Positions 38,101-47,000 of a DNA stretch of 64,000 nt are shown piece after piece. The DNA is taken from positions 62,001 through 126,000 of the forward strand of contig JAPLEH010000023.1 of assembly GCA_026391455.1 (NCBI GenBank). Direction: 5' to 3'. Each line of letters opens with the position of its first letter. Position 1 is the first letter of the stretch. Origin of the DNA: Bacteroidota bacterium. Lineage in GTDB: Bacteria > Bacteroidota > Bacteroidia > Chitinophagales > Chitinophagaceae. The translations under genes were made by a program, and so were the position numbers. The notes under the pieces were generated by a model. The model did not search any database and was not told where the DNA came from. It saw nothing but the letters and a program-made list of their open reading frames with translations.

Positions 38101-38729
38101 GCGGTCATACGGTATTGGTCAACATTTACCTGTATTTCTCTTTCGGGGGCACCTACGATCTCCGCACGGGTTACTTCACTCAGCTCTTCAAAACGATCCT
38201 GCATTTTATCGGCATAGGCTTTGAGTTTCATACCATCGTAATCGCCACTGATATTTACAAACATGATGGGCATTTCACTGAATGCGAACTCCTGCACATC
38301 GGGTTCTTTGGTTAGATCAGTGGGAAGATCGGCACGTGCCTTATCAATGGCATCCTTCACTTTTTGCTTGGCCAGATTGGTTTTTACATCCGTGTCAAAC
38401 TCCACTACAATCAGGCTGTAGTCGGCCTGTGAAGTGCTCTGAATCTTATTTACTTTGGCACCACTGATACCCTTGAGTTGTTTTTCAATGGGGCGGGTTA
38501 CCAGATTTTCAATATCCTTCGGAGAGTTACCCACATATACGGTAGCTACGGAAATGGTGGGTACCACAATATCCGGAAACTGCTCCTTGGGCATGGTATT
38601 GAATTTGTACAATCCGTACAAAGAGATCAGTATGGCGATAATATATACGGCCGTTCTGTTATCAATAGCCCAACTGGTGGGTTTAAATTGTTTGAATGTT
38701 TTCGAAATCCCTTCTAATGACGGTTTCAT
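35154..38729 (-). CDS. RND-family (HAE1-like) efflux transporter, inner-membrane subunit
   Basis: The protein is 1191 aa, slightly longer than AcrB-type pumps. The N terminus has one membrane helix (AVYIIAILISLYGLY), then the porter loop beginning FPDIVVPTISVATVYVG. Helix 4 carries the proton-relay acidic pair in FGLGIIVDDAIVVIENTHR. The second half repeats the plan after a charged linker (PVWAFASLFLLFFISVGLL) and has GMTIATIMLLVGIVGLAGIVIKNGILIIEF. Extra hydrophobic helices in the middle and a 40-residue cytosolic tail explain the length. It works with the adaptor and TolC-like proteins encoded upstream. The 97-bp gap to the adaptor gene contains a CATGTGC/GCACATG inverted repeat (38768-38791). 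The substrate (drug, metal or lipid) is not evident. Confidence 0.95.
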   Translation of the reverse strand: MKPSLEGISKTFKQFKPTSWAIDNRTAVYIIAILISLYGLYKFNTMPKEQFPDIVVPTISVATVYVGNSPKDIENLVTRPIEKQLKGISGAKVNKIQSTSQADYSLIVVEFDTDVKTNLAKQKVKDAIDKARADLPTDLTKEPDVQEFAFSEMPIMFVNISGDYDGMKLKAYADKMQDRFEELSEVTRAEIVGAPEREIQVNVDQYRMTAARVSFMDIENAIARENNDITGGLIAVGNMKRTLRVKGQFATANDLRDIVVRSGAQGATVYLRDIAELKDTIKENESFARLDGKNVVTLNIVKRAGENLINCADKIKEAVAEMQKSEELPKDLRVEFTGDQSKQTKTSFNELINTIIIGFILVLLILMFFMGVTNAFFVALSVPLSVFVAFLFLPIADGIVGTSVTLNFIVLFALLFGLGIIVDDAIVVIENTHRIYNNGKIPIVRSAKEAAGEVFIPVLAGTATTLAPFFPLLFWKGLIGKFMIYLPTMLILTLAASLIVAFIFNPVFAVSFMKPEGKEYEKPKQAIFKNRWFIRFLIAGVIMHFPPLSSPGLGNFLLLMAVLMVFNSYILNGMIHRFQKGVLPKLMNSYEKLLRWILVGTRPVWAFASLFLLFFISVGLLMIRGNKQTFFPSGDPNMVYVYLKLPVGTDVKYTDSITHILEKRVQKVLEKEKPGTPGSIVESIITNVAVSANNPRDNNRSVQSNLGRIQVSFVEFEKRHGKRTLPYKDQIRKAVQGIPGANVEVAQEDGGPPTDPPVNIEVVGDNFENIAEVATSLFNYLDTNRVAGIENLQPDVDLKNPEISVVVDREKAMFEGVSTGQVGMELRTAIFGKEVSKIKDGEDEYKIQLRYTDLARNNIADLMAMRITFMDMNTQQVKSIPLSSVATIDYTTTTGGVKRKNVRRTIQLQGNVLDPTMVAPINKELQIKIDEFKQISKIPADVTIRLSGQSEQEKETNTFLGLAFVIAIGLIFLILVLQFNSLSKPFIVLTEIFFSVIGVLLGYAFTGMTIATIMLLVGIVGLAGIVIKNGILIIEFTDELRGRGMRTREAAIQAGRIRIIPVLLTAVATILGLLPLAVGFNIDFAGLFTHLRPNIFFGGDSVVFWGPLSWTIIFGLLFSFFLTLIMVPSMYLIAERLKRPMKAFYGSKFIAILGFLGPLFFILAGVMFGVKRLKGEKVWMGKLKQPVQKQA

Positions 38730-38826
38730 CTGAAATTATTTTATTGTCAATTGGTTTTGTTTCCCGTCATGTGCGTTAATGCCTGCACATGTACCACACT
38801 CCTTTTCCCTTCTGAAGTATCCATAT

Positions 38827-40041
38827 TTATTTTCCAACGGTAACAGACTGGCCGTCGTATACGGTCTGATAGCCTTCGGTAATGATCAGTTCGCCACCGG
38901 TAAGCCCGGATTTGATTTCGGTAAGTCCGTTGTAGGTTTCACCCACAGTTACTACTTTTTTACGCGCCACCATCTTGTCACCTGTCTTTTCTATAACATA
39001 TACATACTTATTTTTCTCATCACTCTGTACCACATTCACCGGTACAGCTACGGCTGCTTTGGATTCATAATCCAGTATCTTCATGATCGCAGTCTGATTA
39101 GGTTTCAGCAAGGGATCAGAAGGCAGTTTGGCCTCAGTAATAAAGGAGCGCGTGGTAGGATCGATAGAAGCACCTACAGAACTGATGATGGATTCAAAGG
39201 CAGGTCTGCCGGTTTCGGCCACTTCCACTTTTACTTTATCACCTTTCTTTACACGGGCTACATAATTATCGGGTACATTCACTTCTATTTTCAAATCAGT
39301 AGAACCAACGATCAGTATTTGCGGCTTACGGTCGGGGCTGGTACCGGTAAAGAATTCACCGACGCGTACATTCACCTGGTCAACGGTACCGCTAAGGCCG
39401 GCATACACATTCGACATGTTTACCTGCTCTTGTGCAAGTCCTACAGAAGCCTGTGCCGCCCTCAATTGTGCTGCCAATGCATCCACATCGGCTTTTGCAT
39501 TGATTACCTGTATTTCAGCACCGATATTTTGCTTCCAAAGATTCTCATATCGTTCATAGATCGTTTGTGCCTGTGCCAGCCTGGCTTTTAATTGTCCGGT
39601 AGTTTGCTGAGCAGCCACTACACCTTGTCTGGCAAGTGCATCATCCAGTTTTACCAGCAATTGACCTTTACCTACTTTCTGTCCCGGTTTTACAAAAATG
39701 GCTTTCACCAGCCCGCCTTGTCCGGTAGGTGCCACATAACCCATTTGGTCGGTATTGATCTTTCCCTGCAGTTCTATATAATGGGTAAAGTCCTGTATAC
39801 GCAAAGTATCTATCGATACCAGTTTTTGTACGTTCGCTGCTGCATTGGGATCTGCCTTTCTGATTTTGTCTTCGAGGCTGCGGATCGATGCATCCAGCGT
39901 ATTCTTTTGCTTTTTGAGTTTCTCCAGTTCTGTTTTCATGTCTGTGATACCACCCTTTTCATCTTTGGCGCCACCGCCGCAAGAAACCAGCAGAAGGGTA
40001 AGCGAAGCAATAATGGCCGTAACAGTCAATGTCTTTTTCAT
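38827..40041 (-). CDS. RND efflux periplasmic adaptor (membrane fusion) lipoprotein
   Basis: I chose ATG 40041 (404 aa) because it directly starts a 21-residue lipoprotein signal ending LLVSC. The next in-frame ATG upstream, at 40098, overlaps the TolC stop as TAATG and could be used by translational coupling; it would add 19 residues. After the lipid Cys comes a coiled coil (about 40-85; LEKLKKQKNTLDASIRSLEDKI). The barrel-sandwich half-motif GLVKAIFVKPGQKVGKGQLLVKLD follows, then an alpha hairpin (about 140-205), the second lipoyl half GTVDQVNVRVGEFFTG, and the beta-barrel and membrane-proximal domains. Position between the tolC-like and RND genes fits a tripartite pump. It is anchored in the inner membrane and bridges to the outer-membrane channel. 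Confidence 0.93.
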   Translation of the reverse strand: MKKTLTVTAIIASLTLLLVSCGGGAKDEKGGITDMKTELEKLKKQKNTLDASIRSLEDKIRKADPNAAANVQKLVSIDTLRIQDFTHYIELQGKINTDQMGYVAPTGQGGLVKAIFVKPGQKVGKGQLLVKLDDALARQGVVAAQQTTGQLKARLAQAQTIYERYENLWKQNIGAEIQVINAKADVDALAAQLRAAQASVGLAQEQVNMSNVYAGLSGTVDQVNVRVGEFFTGTSPDRKPQILIVGSTDLKIEVNVPDNYVARVKKGDKVKVEVAETGRPAFESIISSVGASIDPTTRSFITEAKLPSDPLLKPNQTAIMKILDYESKAAVAVPVNVVQSDEKNKYVYVIEKTGDKMVARKKVVTVGETYNGLTEIKSGLTGGELIITEGYQTVYDGQSVTVGK

Positions 40042-40097
40042 AAATTGTATATTAATCATTTTGGTAGTCATGATGTTGTTGGTTTTTTCGTTGAGCA

Positions 40098-41519
40098 TTA
40101 AAGTTTACCCGTCGCCTTCAGGAAGTCCACTCTGGCAATGATGGCGTCATACATGGCGGTGATATAATTGGTTTGCGCGGTCTTCAAATCAGTTTGTGCC
40201 GAATTGATATCGATCTGCGAACCGGTACCGATCTCGTATTTTTTCTTGGTTTGCTGATATACTTTTTCAGCCAATGCCATATTCTTTTTCTGAAAATCGA
40301 GTGTGGCAATTGCGGTACGGAAATTATTTCTGGATACTTCCACATCATTATCAATGTAGAGCTTCATGGATTCAAGCTGGTTATCAATCTTACGCACTTC
40401 CAGTTTGGCCTGCGCTATTTTTGATTTCACCAAAAATCCGTTGAAGATCGGAATGCTGATATTGAGATTGATATTTGACACAGAGAACCAATCACCTTTG
40501 CTGAAGAAATTCCATTTGTTACGCTGTGCATTTTTTGCATACAAACCGGTCAGCGAAATTGTGGGTATCTGGCTCAGTTTATACCGGCGTACATTATACT
40601 CATTCAGTGTTTTGCCGATTTGCAGGTATTGAAAATCTTTCCGGTCTTCGTATTTATAGGCATCGTTGAGCATGCCATCTTTTATTTGTTCGTCGGTGAT
40701 CTTGTCGGTAAGCACCAGCTCATCTTTTACGGGCATCCCCATCAGTACTTTCAATCCGTAGTAGCCATTGGAGATCACGTTCATCACTTTGGTTTTCTCC
40801 GTACGGAGATTGGCCAGTACCACCGTCACTTTATCCACGTCCAGTTGCTCACGAAATCCATTTTCATAGATCAGTTTGGTATCGTGCAATAGTTTTTCGT
40901 AAAGCGCGATATTGGCATCCAGCAATTCCACCTGTGTTTTACTTACCACCAGTTGATAATATACTTTGTAAATATTTGCCTTGATCTGGTCTGCGGTTAC
41001 TTCCATATTCTTTTTACGAAAAGCCACCGCGGTGGGCCGGGCCTGCAACCCTACAAATACCTGTCCGTCGAAAAGAATCTGCGAAAGACTGATTCCTGCA
41101 TTGGCGCTGTACTTGGTACCAAACTGAGCGGCAATAAATCCAAAATCAGATGGCATCTGTATCGGGTTGCCATTACCGTCCTTTACACCCTGGTCGATCA
41201 GCACCTGGTACGTGGCAGGGGAAATAAAGTTGGGTAATACGGAAGTAGCCACACTGGGGTTGTAAGTGGTACCCAGACTGGCGTTGATATGCGGATATGC
41301 ATTGGAAGTAAACTCACGGTTCTGCTCTTCCTGCAGTTGCACATCAATCAATGCGTTCTTTACATTTACATTATTCTTCAGGGCATAGTCCACTGCCTGT
41401 TGAAGGGAAAATTCGTGCTTCACAGCTGCAGTGGTGTCTGGTTTTTGTGCCAGTGAAAACAGGGGCGAAAGTAATAATGCCATTAAGAATGCCGTACTGT
41501 TATTTCTTCGTTTCTTCAT
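40098..41519 (-). CDS. TolC-family outer-membrane efflux protein
   Basis: The protein is 473 aa with a signal peptide ending SLAQ. Two outer-membrane efflux protein repeats are seen, each mostly long helices. The first begins SLQQAVDYALKNNVNVKNA, and the second contains SKIAQAKLEVRKIDNQLESMKLYIDNDVEVSRNNFRTA broken by turns. A hydrophobic beta segment around residues 60-140 (NAYPHINASLGTTYNPS) and SVSNINLNISIPIFNG match the barrel strands. The start lies 20 bp inside the end of the tetR-like gene, indicating coupled translation. It provides the outer-membrane exit duct for the RND pump. Confidence 0.95.
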   Translation of the reverse strand: MKKRRNNSTAFLMALLLSPLFSLAQKPDTTAAVKHEFSLQQAVDYALKNNVNVKNALIDVQLQEEQNREFTSNAYPHINASLGTTYNPSVATSVLPNFISPATYQVLIDQGVKDGNGNPIQMPSDFGFIAAQFGTKYSANAGISLSQILFDGQVFVGLQARPTAVAFRKKNMEVTADQIKANIYKVYYQLVVSKTQVELLDANIALYEKLLHDTKLIYENGFREQLDVDKVTVVLANLRTEKTKVMNVISNGYYGLKVLMGMPVKDELVLTDKITDEQIKDGMLNDAYKYEDRKDFQYLQIGKTLNEYNVRRYKLSQIPTISLTGLYAKNAQRNKWNFFSKGDWFSVSNINLNISIPIFNGFLVKSKIAQAKLEVRKIDNQLESMKLYIDNDVEVSRNNFRTAIATLDFQKKNMALAEKVYQQTKKKYEIGTGSQIDINSAQTDLKTAQTNYITAMYDAIIARVDFLKATGKL

Positions 41520-42138
41520 ACGTAAGATTTTTTTTGCGTTGGTCGTTATATTTCTGAATCAGTTTATGTCCTTTCACGGTGGCAAGCCCGTAAGTAAAAT
41601 TTTCAATGATGATGCCGGAGGTCACGGCCAGATTATATTTACCCGGAGGGAAAAGCGCGACATTAAAGGGGATCATCATCGATTCGATACGATAGCGGGA
41701 CAATACATCCACATTGATATCGCTTCGGTAGAGTTCATCTTTAATTCCCCATTCGATATTATCCCGAATTACCTGCAGGAGGAATTTATCCTTATGGTCT
41801 TTAAACCGGCGGAAAGCTTTAAAATGGAATTTTTCAAGATCGTAGAGGAGCATGGGATTCATATTGCTGAATTCTTCCATAATGCGCTCCATCGTAATAA
41901 ATATCTCATGTATGGCGTCGGTAGCATCCCGGCGGCAATTGATACAATCTCCTTCAATTTCAGAAATATGGCCATCCACCACCCCTTCCACCAGTTCGTC
42001 CTTGTCGGCAAAATACTGATAAAGGGTTTTTTTGCTCATTCCCAGGCTGTTGGCAATGTCATCCATCGATACAGAGCGGATGCCATACTGCATAAACAGT
42101 TCCTCAGCTTTGAATAATATGCGTTCTTTTGGTTCCAA
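41500..42138 (-). CDS. TetR/AcrR-family transcriptional repressor of the efflux operon
   Basis: The protein is 212 aa if started at TTG 42138, giving MEPKERILFKAEELF, the usual beginning of this family. The frame stays open to an ATG at 42246, but those extra 36 codons overlap a strong promoter and operator on the same strand (see the site at 42156-42197), so they are probably not translated. The N-terminal helix-turn-helix is clear: SVSMDDIANSLGMSKKTLYQYFADKDEL. The rest is the helical ligand and dimer domain; it has a Cys pair near GDCINCRRD. The gene overlaps the tolC-like gene by 20 bp and leads the operon, so autoregulation of the whole pump operon is likely. The inducer is unknown. Confidence 0.88.
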   Translation of the reverse strand: MEPKERILFKAEELFMQYGIRSVSMDDIANSLGMSKKTLYQYFADKDELVEGVVDGHISEIEGDCINCRRDATDAIHEIFITMERIMEEFSNMNPMLLYDLEKFHFKAFRRFKDHKDKFLLQVIRDNIEWGIKDELYRSDINVDVLSRYRIESMMIPFNVALFPPGKYNLAVTSGIIIENFTYGLATVKGHKLIQKYNDQRKKNLTYEETKK

Positions 42139-42155
42139 ATCGTTACAATTTCGAA

Positions 42156-42197
42156 GGGCAAAACTATGGAAACTTTTTTCGTTACCAAAGTTTCCAG
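42156..42197 (-). promoter_or_regulatory. Promoter and perfect inverted-repeat operator for the tetR-tolC-adaptor-RND operon
   Basis: On the minus strand the sequence reads TTG, 19 nt, then TAGTTTTG, a full match to the Bacteroidota promoter consensus TTG-N19-TAnnTTTG. Between and across these elements lies the perfect inverted repeat TGGAAACTTT-N10-AAAGTTTCCA (42167-42196). It overlaps the -33 box and abuts the -7 box, so a bound TetR dimer would block RNA polymerase. The -7 box ends 19 nt before the proposed TTG start at 42138. Binding by the adjacent TetR is inferred from position and symmetry. Confidence 0.75.
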
Positions 42198-42260
42198 CCC
42201 CTTTTTTCGACCGTTCACCGATTTTTAACACCAGCCATCCCTGCATAATAGCGATTCGCG

Positions 42261-42272
42261 TACTTTTGACCC
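42261..42272 (+). promoter_or_regulatory. -7 promoter element 4 nt before the DUF502 start
   Basis: TACTTTTG matches TAnnTTTG and is followed by ACCC and the ATG at 42273. No TTG is seen at the -33 position. This spacing would place transcription start at or next to the start codon. Confidence 0.45.
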
Positions 42273-42947
42273 ATGGATAACCGGTTTTCGATCCGAAAAT
42301 TTTTTCCGCAGGAAACCTTCCGGTGGAAAAAAGTGTTGCAATACTTTCTGCAGGGAATCCTGATTATAGGACCGCTTACCATTACTATCTATGCGATGTA
42401 CTGGATCGTAACCACCGTCGATGCCTGGCTGCCCATCTTCCGGACACCGGTCAAAGATGTGAACGGGAATATCATCCGGTATGAAGTGAAAAATTACGGG
42501 TTGGGATTCCTGATCATTATCGGGTCTATCATTACGATCGGGTATCTCAGTTCCTTCTTTATTCAAACCAGGATATTCAACCTGTTTGACCGGTGGTTAG
42601 AAAAAACGCCCGGTATCAAATTCATCTATACCAGTACCCGCGATTTTTTTGAAGCTTTTGCCGGCAATAAAAAGAAATTCAATAAAGCCGTACTGGCCAA
42701 TGCATTTGCTGAGGATGTATGGATCGTTGGGTTCCTTACGGATGAAGAAATGGAAAAATTTGATATGGGGGCCGATAAAGTAGCTGTATATGTACCGCAG
42801 GCATATAACTTTGCCGGCCAGTTATATATTTTACCGCGTGATAAAGTTCGTAAGATCGAACAGATCTCGTCCGGGGAAGCCATGAAATACGCCGTAACGG
42901 GTGGTGTGGTGGATCTGGATGATGATGACACTAAAAAACAGGGCTAA
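42273..42947 (+). CDS. DUF502-family membrane protein
   Basis: The protein is 224 aa. Two membrane segments are seen (about 21-48, FLQGILIIGPLTITIYAMYW; about 83-105, GLGFLIIIGSIITIGYL), then a soluble domain with ERDFF-like and proline motifs: KFIYTSTRDFFEAFAGNKKKFNKAV, VGFLTDEEM and YVPQAYNFAGQLYILPRDKV. These are diagnostic of DUF502, a widespread bacterial family related to plant COV proteins. The C terminus is acidic (DLDDDDTKK). The biochemical role is unknown; envelope function is generally assumed. It is divergent from the tetR-like gene and 30 bp upstream of the S1/P1-like gene, with which it may form an operon. Confidence 0.93.
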   Translation: MDNRFSIRKFFPQETFRWKKVLQYFLQGILIIGPLTITIYAMYWIVTTVDAWLPIFRTPVKDVNGNIIRYEVKNYGLGFLIIIGSIITIGYLSSFFIQTRIFNLFDRWLEKTPGIKFIYTSTRDFFEAFAGNKKKFNKAVLANAFAEDVWIVGFLTDEEMEKFDMGADKVAVYVPQAYNFAGQLYILPRDKVRKIEQISSGEAMKYAVTGGVVDLDDDDTKKQG

Positions 42948-42977
42948 CCATCCCGCAAACCGCTTCCGTACCCTTTT

Positions 42978-43943
42978 ATGAAAAAAATGATTTGTGTATC
43001 GTTATGGTTAACGATATGCCTGCCCGCATTTTCCTGGGGCTTTTTTGGTCACAAAAAGATCAACCAGTATGCTGTGTACCTCCTCCCACCTGAAATGATG
43101 GTATTGTACAAACCACAGCTTGAATTTCTGTCTGAACATGCCACCGACCCCGACAAACGCCGTTATGCCATTCCCGAAGAAGCACCCCGCCATTACCTAG
43201 ATATCGACCATTATGGCAAATATCCTTATGACTCACTCCCCCGCAAATGGAAGGATGCTGTTGCAAAATATTCTGAAGACAGTCTTCAAAAACATGGCAT
43301 TGTACCCTGGTGGATTCAAACCATGCTGGGCCGGCTTACGCAAGCCTTCAAAGAAAAAGACCAGGTGAAGATCCTTCGCTATTCAGCAGAAATAGGCCAT
43401 TATATTGCCGATGCACATGTACCCTTACACGCCAGCAGTAATCACAACGGACAGTATAGCAATCAACGCGGCATACATGGTTTTTGGGAAAGCCGTGTAC
43501 CCGAGTTATTGGCCGATAAAGAATGGGATTTCTTTATCGGTAAAGCCGCTTATATTCAAAACCCCGGCGACTTTATCTGGAAAAGGGTGCTCGAAAGCGC
43601 CGCCGCAGTGGATACGGTTTTACGAAGTGAAAAAGAACTCACCCGGCGTTTTCCCGGAGATCAGAAATATTCCTTCACCGAACGCAATGGTAAAGTCATC
43701 CGGCAATATTCTCCCGCATTCACCCGCGCTTATGATGCTATGCTCAAAGGAATGGTGGAAAGACGAATGCGGCAATCCATCTATGCTGTAGCATCCTTTT
43801 GGTACACAGCCTGGGTCAATGCCGGTCAGCCAGACCTTACCCAACTCGTACACAAAGAATTCTCTGCCGAAGATCAGGCAGCATTTGATCAACTCAACCA
43901 GGCCTGGAAAAATACAACGATCAAAGGCCGGGAACATGAGTAA
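42978..43943 (+). CDS. Secreted zinc-dependent phospholipase C / S1-P1 nuclease-fold protein
   Basis: The protein is 321 aa. The signal peptide is MKKMICVSLWLTICLPAFS and predicted cleavage leaves Trp20 as the mature N terminus, followed by GFFGH (His24). In S1/P1 nucleases and zinc phospholipase C, the N-terminal Trp and the first His help bind the trinuclear zinc cluster. Further ligands are visible in EIGHYIADAHVPLHAS (H-x3-D-x-H and the later H) and in the RGIHGFWES block, matching the family pattern of alpha-helical Zn3 enzymes. The mid-region HYLDIDHYGKYPYDSLP supplies another Asp/His set. It would cleave single-stranded nucleic acids or phospholipids outside the cytoplasm; the two activities cannot be told apart by motif alone. 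It is probably co-transcribed with DUF502. Confidence 0.85.
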   Translation: MKKMICVSLWLTICLPAFSWGFFGHKKINQYAVYLLPPEMMVLYKPQLEFLSEHATDPDKRRYAIPEEAPRHYLDIDHYGKYPYDSLPRKWKDAVAKYSEDSLQKHGIVPWWIQTMLGRLTQAFKEKDQVKILRYSAEIGHYIADAHVPLHASSNHNGQYSNQRGIHGFWESRVPELLADKEWDFFIGKAAYIQNPGDFIWKRVLESAAAVDTVLRSEKELTRRFPGDQKYSFTERNGKVIRQYSPAFTRAYDAMLKGMVERRMRQSIYAVASFWYTAWVNAGQPDLTQLVHKEFSAEDQAAFDQLNQAWKNTTIKGREHE

Positions 43944-44010
43944 ATGCACTTGTTTCTTGTTTAATTTTTAGCATTTTTTGAATAAAATGACTTGAAAAAG
44001 ACGAAAATGA

Positions 44011-44041
44011 TTGCATGCACGACCCTTGTCTGCTATCTTTA
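44011..44041 (+). promoter_or_regulatory. Candidate promoter of the T9SS BNR/Ig-like gene
   Basis: TTG (44011) is followed after 20 nt by TATCTTTA (44034-44041), one base off the TAnnTTTG consensus. It leaves a leader of about 25 nt before ATG 44071. Confidence 0.5.
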
Positions 44042-44070
44042 TAGTCCCTTTTTTATACCAATCTGCTTTT

Positions 44071-47000
44071 ATGAAAAAAATAGTTAGCCTCCTCCTTTCC
44101 CTTGTATGTATTTCCGGCGTTTCAAATGGTCAGCAAACCATTTATGAGTTAATGGAACGTACCGACCTTACCCTTCAGCAAACGGAAGACATCGCCCGCC
44201 GTCATTTCGATACGGCCGGTACAGGAAAAGGCACCGGATATAAACAATTTCAACGTTGGTTATATGAGCGAAAATTTCATACCGATGAAAATGGATATTA
44301 TATTTCCACACAAACCGATTGGAATAATTATCGCCAAAGCCTTCCTTCCCTTACACGCTCCGTGTTTACCGAAGCGGGAAGTTGGACAGAACTCGGCCCC
44401 TGGGGATGGAACAGAACCAGCGGCTGGAATCCCGGCACCGGTCGTTTATCTGCCATAGCCGTACAACCATCCAATGAACAGGTGATTTATGTGGGCTCAC
44501 CCGGCGGCGGACTTTGGAAAACAACCAATGGCGGTGCAAACTGGATACCGCTTACCGATAATAACTCCACCTGGATGTCCATCTTTGCTATCACCATCGA
44601 TCCGGTAAATCCGAATACGATTTATGTGGGTACCAGTGGTGCCGGCATATTGAAATCCACGGATGGCGGTATTACACTTTCTCCTGCCGGTGCCGGACCT
44701 GGCGGTACAGTACGCAAGGTCATGATACATCCTGCTAATTCCAATATCGTTTTTGCTGCCGCTTCCAATGGTATCTGGCGATCCACCAACAGCGGTGTCA
44801 ATTGGACACAGGTAAGCACCACCAGTACAGAAGATATTGAATTCAAACCGGGCAACCCCGATATTATGTATGCCACCGGTAACAGTGCATTCCGCTCAAC
44901 CAACAATGGCGTTAACTGGACACAGCTTACTGCTGCGCAGGGCATCACCAATACTGGCCGTACACTGGTATCGGTAACTGCCGCTAATCCCAATTATGTA
45001 TACATTGTTCAGGCAAGCGGAAGTTTGTTTGGCAGGATGTATAAATCCACGGACGATGGTTTGAATTTTGTAACAACCGTTGTAGGCAACCCCGCAAGCG
45101 GAACCAATTATTTTGGATACAATACTGACGGCACCGGCACCAGTGGCCAGGCTACCTACGATATGGCTATGGATGTGTCTCCCGTCAATGCGGCCGAAGT
45201 ATATATTGCCGGTATTATCGTATTCAAATCAGTAAACGAAGGCACTTCCTTCACTGCAATGACCGCCTGGTCTCTTCCCAATTCGATCGGATATAACCAT
45301 GCCGATGTACACGGGTTGTATTGGGTCAATTCAACGATCTATTCTATCTCCGATGGCGGCATTTATAAAAGTATCAATGCCGGTGATGACTGGACTGATC
45401 TTTCACCCGGTTTGGGTATTCGGCAATTTTACCGCATTGCCAATTCACCCACTAATGACCAGGTAATTACCGGTGGTGCGCAGGACAATGGTTCCGTTAC
45501 ACGCCAGGCTTCCGGCACCTGGGCCGATTGGCTGGGCGCCGACGGTATGGAAGGATTGGTAAGCCCTACGAATCATTTACGGTTATGGGGTACCAGTCAG
45601 AATGGAGCATTGTACCGCTCCACCAATGGAGGCAACAGCTATTCGGGTTTAGGACAACCGTCCACTGGTCAATGGGTGACCCCGCTGGCCATTCACCCTA
45701 CCAATGAAAACATACTTTATGGCGGATGGACGGGCGTATATAAATCTACCAACGGAGGTACTAGCTGGACGAATATTTCCTCCGGCACCATTACCTCCAC
45801 ACTGGCCGACTTAACCATAGCACCTTCTGATCCCAATTATATTTATGCCTCCAATGGTGCCACGCTATATGTAACGACCAACGATGGTACAAGCTGGACA
45901 ACCCGTACAGCCCCTGCCACCATCAATGATATTGCTGTTGATCCCACCAATCCTGCTAAAATTTGGATCGCGTGCAACAGTACCACCAGCCGCATTCTGG
46001 TTTCCACCGATGCAGGCGCATCGTTCACCAATATATCTGCTAATCTTCCCAATATCGTGGCCCGCGCCATTGTAGTGGACGACAATCCCACCCGTGGAAT
46101 ATATGTTGGCATGAATATCGGTGTATATTATAAACTTGAATCCGATGCCAACTGGACCAATTTCTCCGACAACCTGCCGCTGGTGGCCATCAATGAACTG
46201 GACATACAGAAAATGGCCGGAAAAATTAGAGTGGCCACCTATGGACGCGGCGTGTGGGAAAGCCCGCTTGCCAATGCATTACCCACCGGATTTACGTTTG
46301 GCCCAGCCACACCAACCACTACTAACTGCCCTGCTCCTAATACGATGGATGTAGCATTATCAACTGTATCAGCAGGCGGCTTTTCAAATACCATTTCACT
46401 TACTGCCACCGGCAACCCTCCTGGTACAGCCGTTACTTTTATTGCAGATAATACGCCGCTGCCGGGTCAGAGCAGGACTGTGCGGCTTACGGGTACCGCG
46501 GCGCTCACTCCCGGATCATATACAGTCACAATTACCGGCACGGCCACCGGTGCTTCTCCGCAAACCATTAATCTTTCGTATGTCATCAATGCCGGCACTC
46601 CGCCCGTAATTTCAGTATCACCCACAGCGCAAACCATATGTGCCGGTGCAAATACCAGTTTCAGTATCACAGCTTCTGGTGCCACTTCTTTTCAATGGGA
46701 GTTGAGTACCGATGGCGGAGCCACCTATTCCGCGATCACCAATGGCGGAGTGTACACCAATGCTACTACTGCCACACTCAATATTACGGGTGCCTCCGTT
46801 GCTATGAACAATTACCGTTACCGCTGTATAGCATCCACCATTTGCGGATCATCCACCTCTGCTGCAGCGATATTAACGATAAACACAGCACCGGTCATTA
46901 CGGTACAACCATTGAGTGTGGAAGTATGTACAGGTACCACGCAGGGGCTTTGCGTTACAGCCACCGGGGCCGGATTATTGTATCAATGGGAAGCCGCTCC

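Noticed and set aside
42139-42246. N-terminal extension of the TetR-family protein from ATG 42246
   Set aside because: It overlaps a full promoter and palindromic operator on the same strand, and the family normally begins at the EPKERI block.
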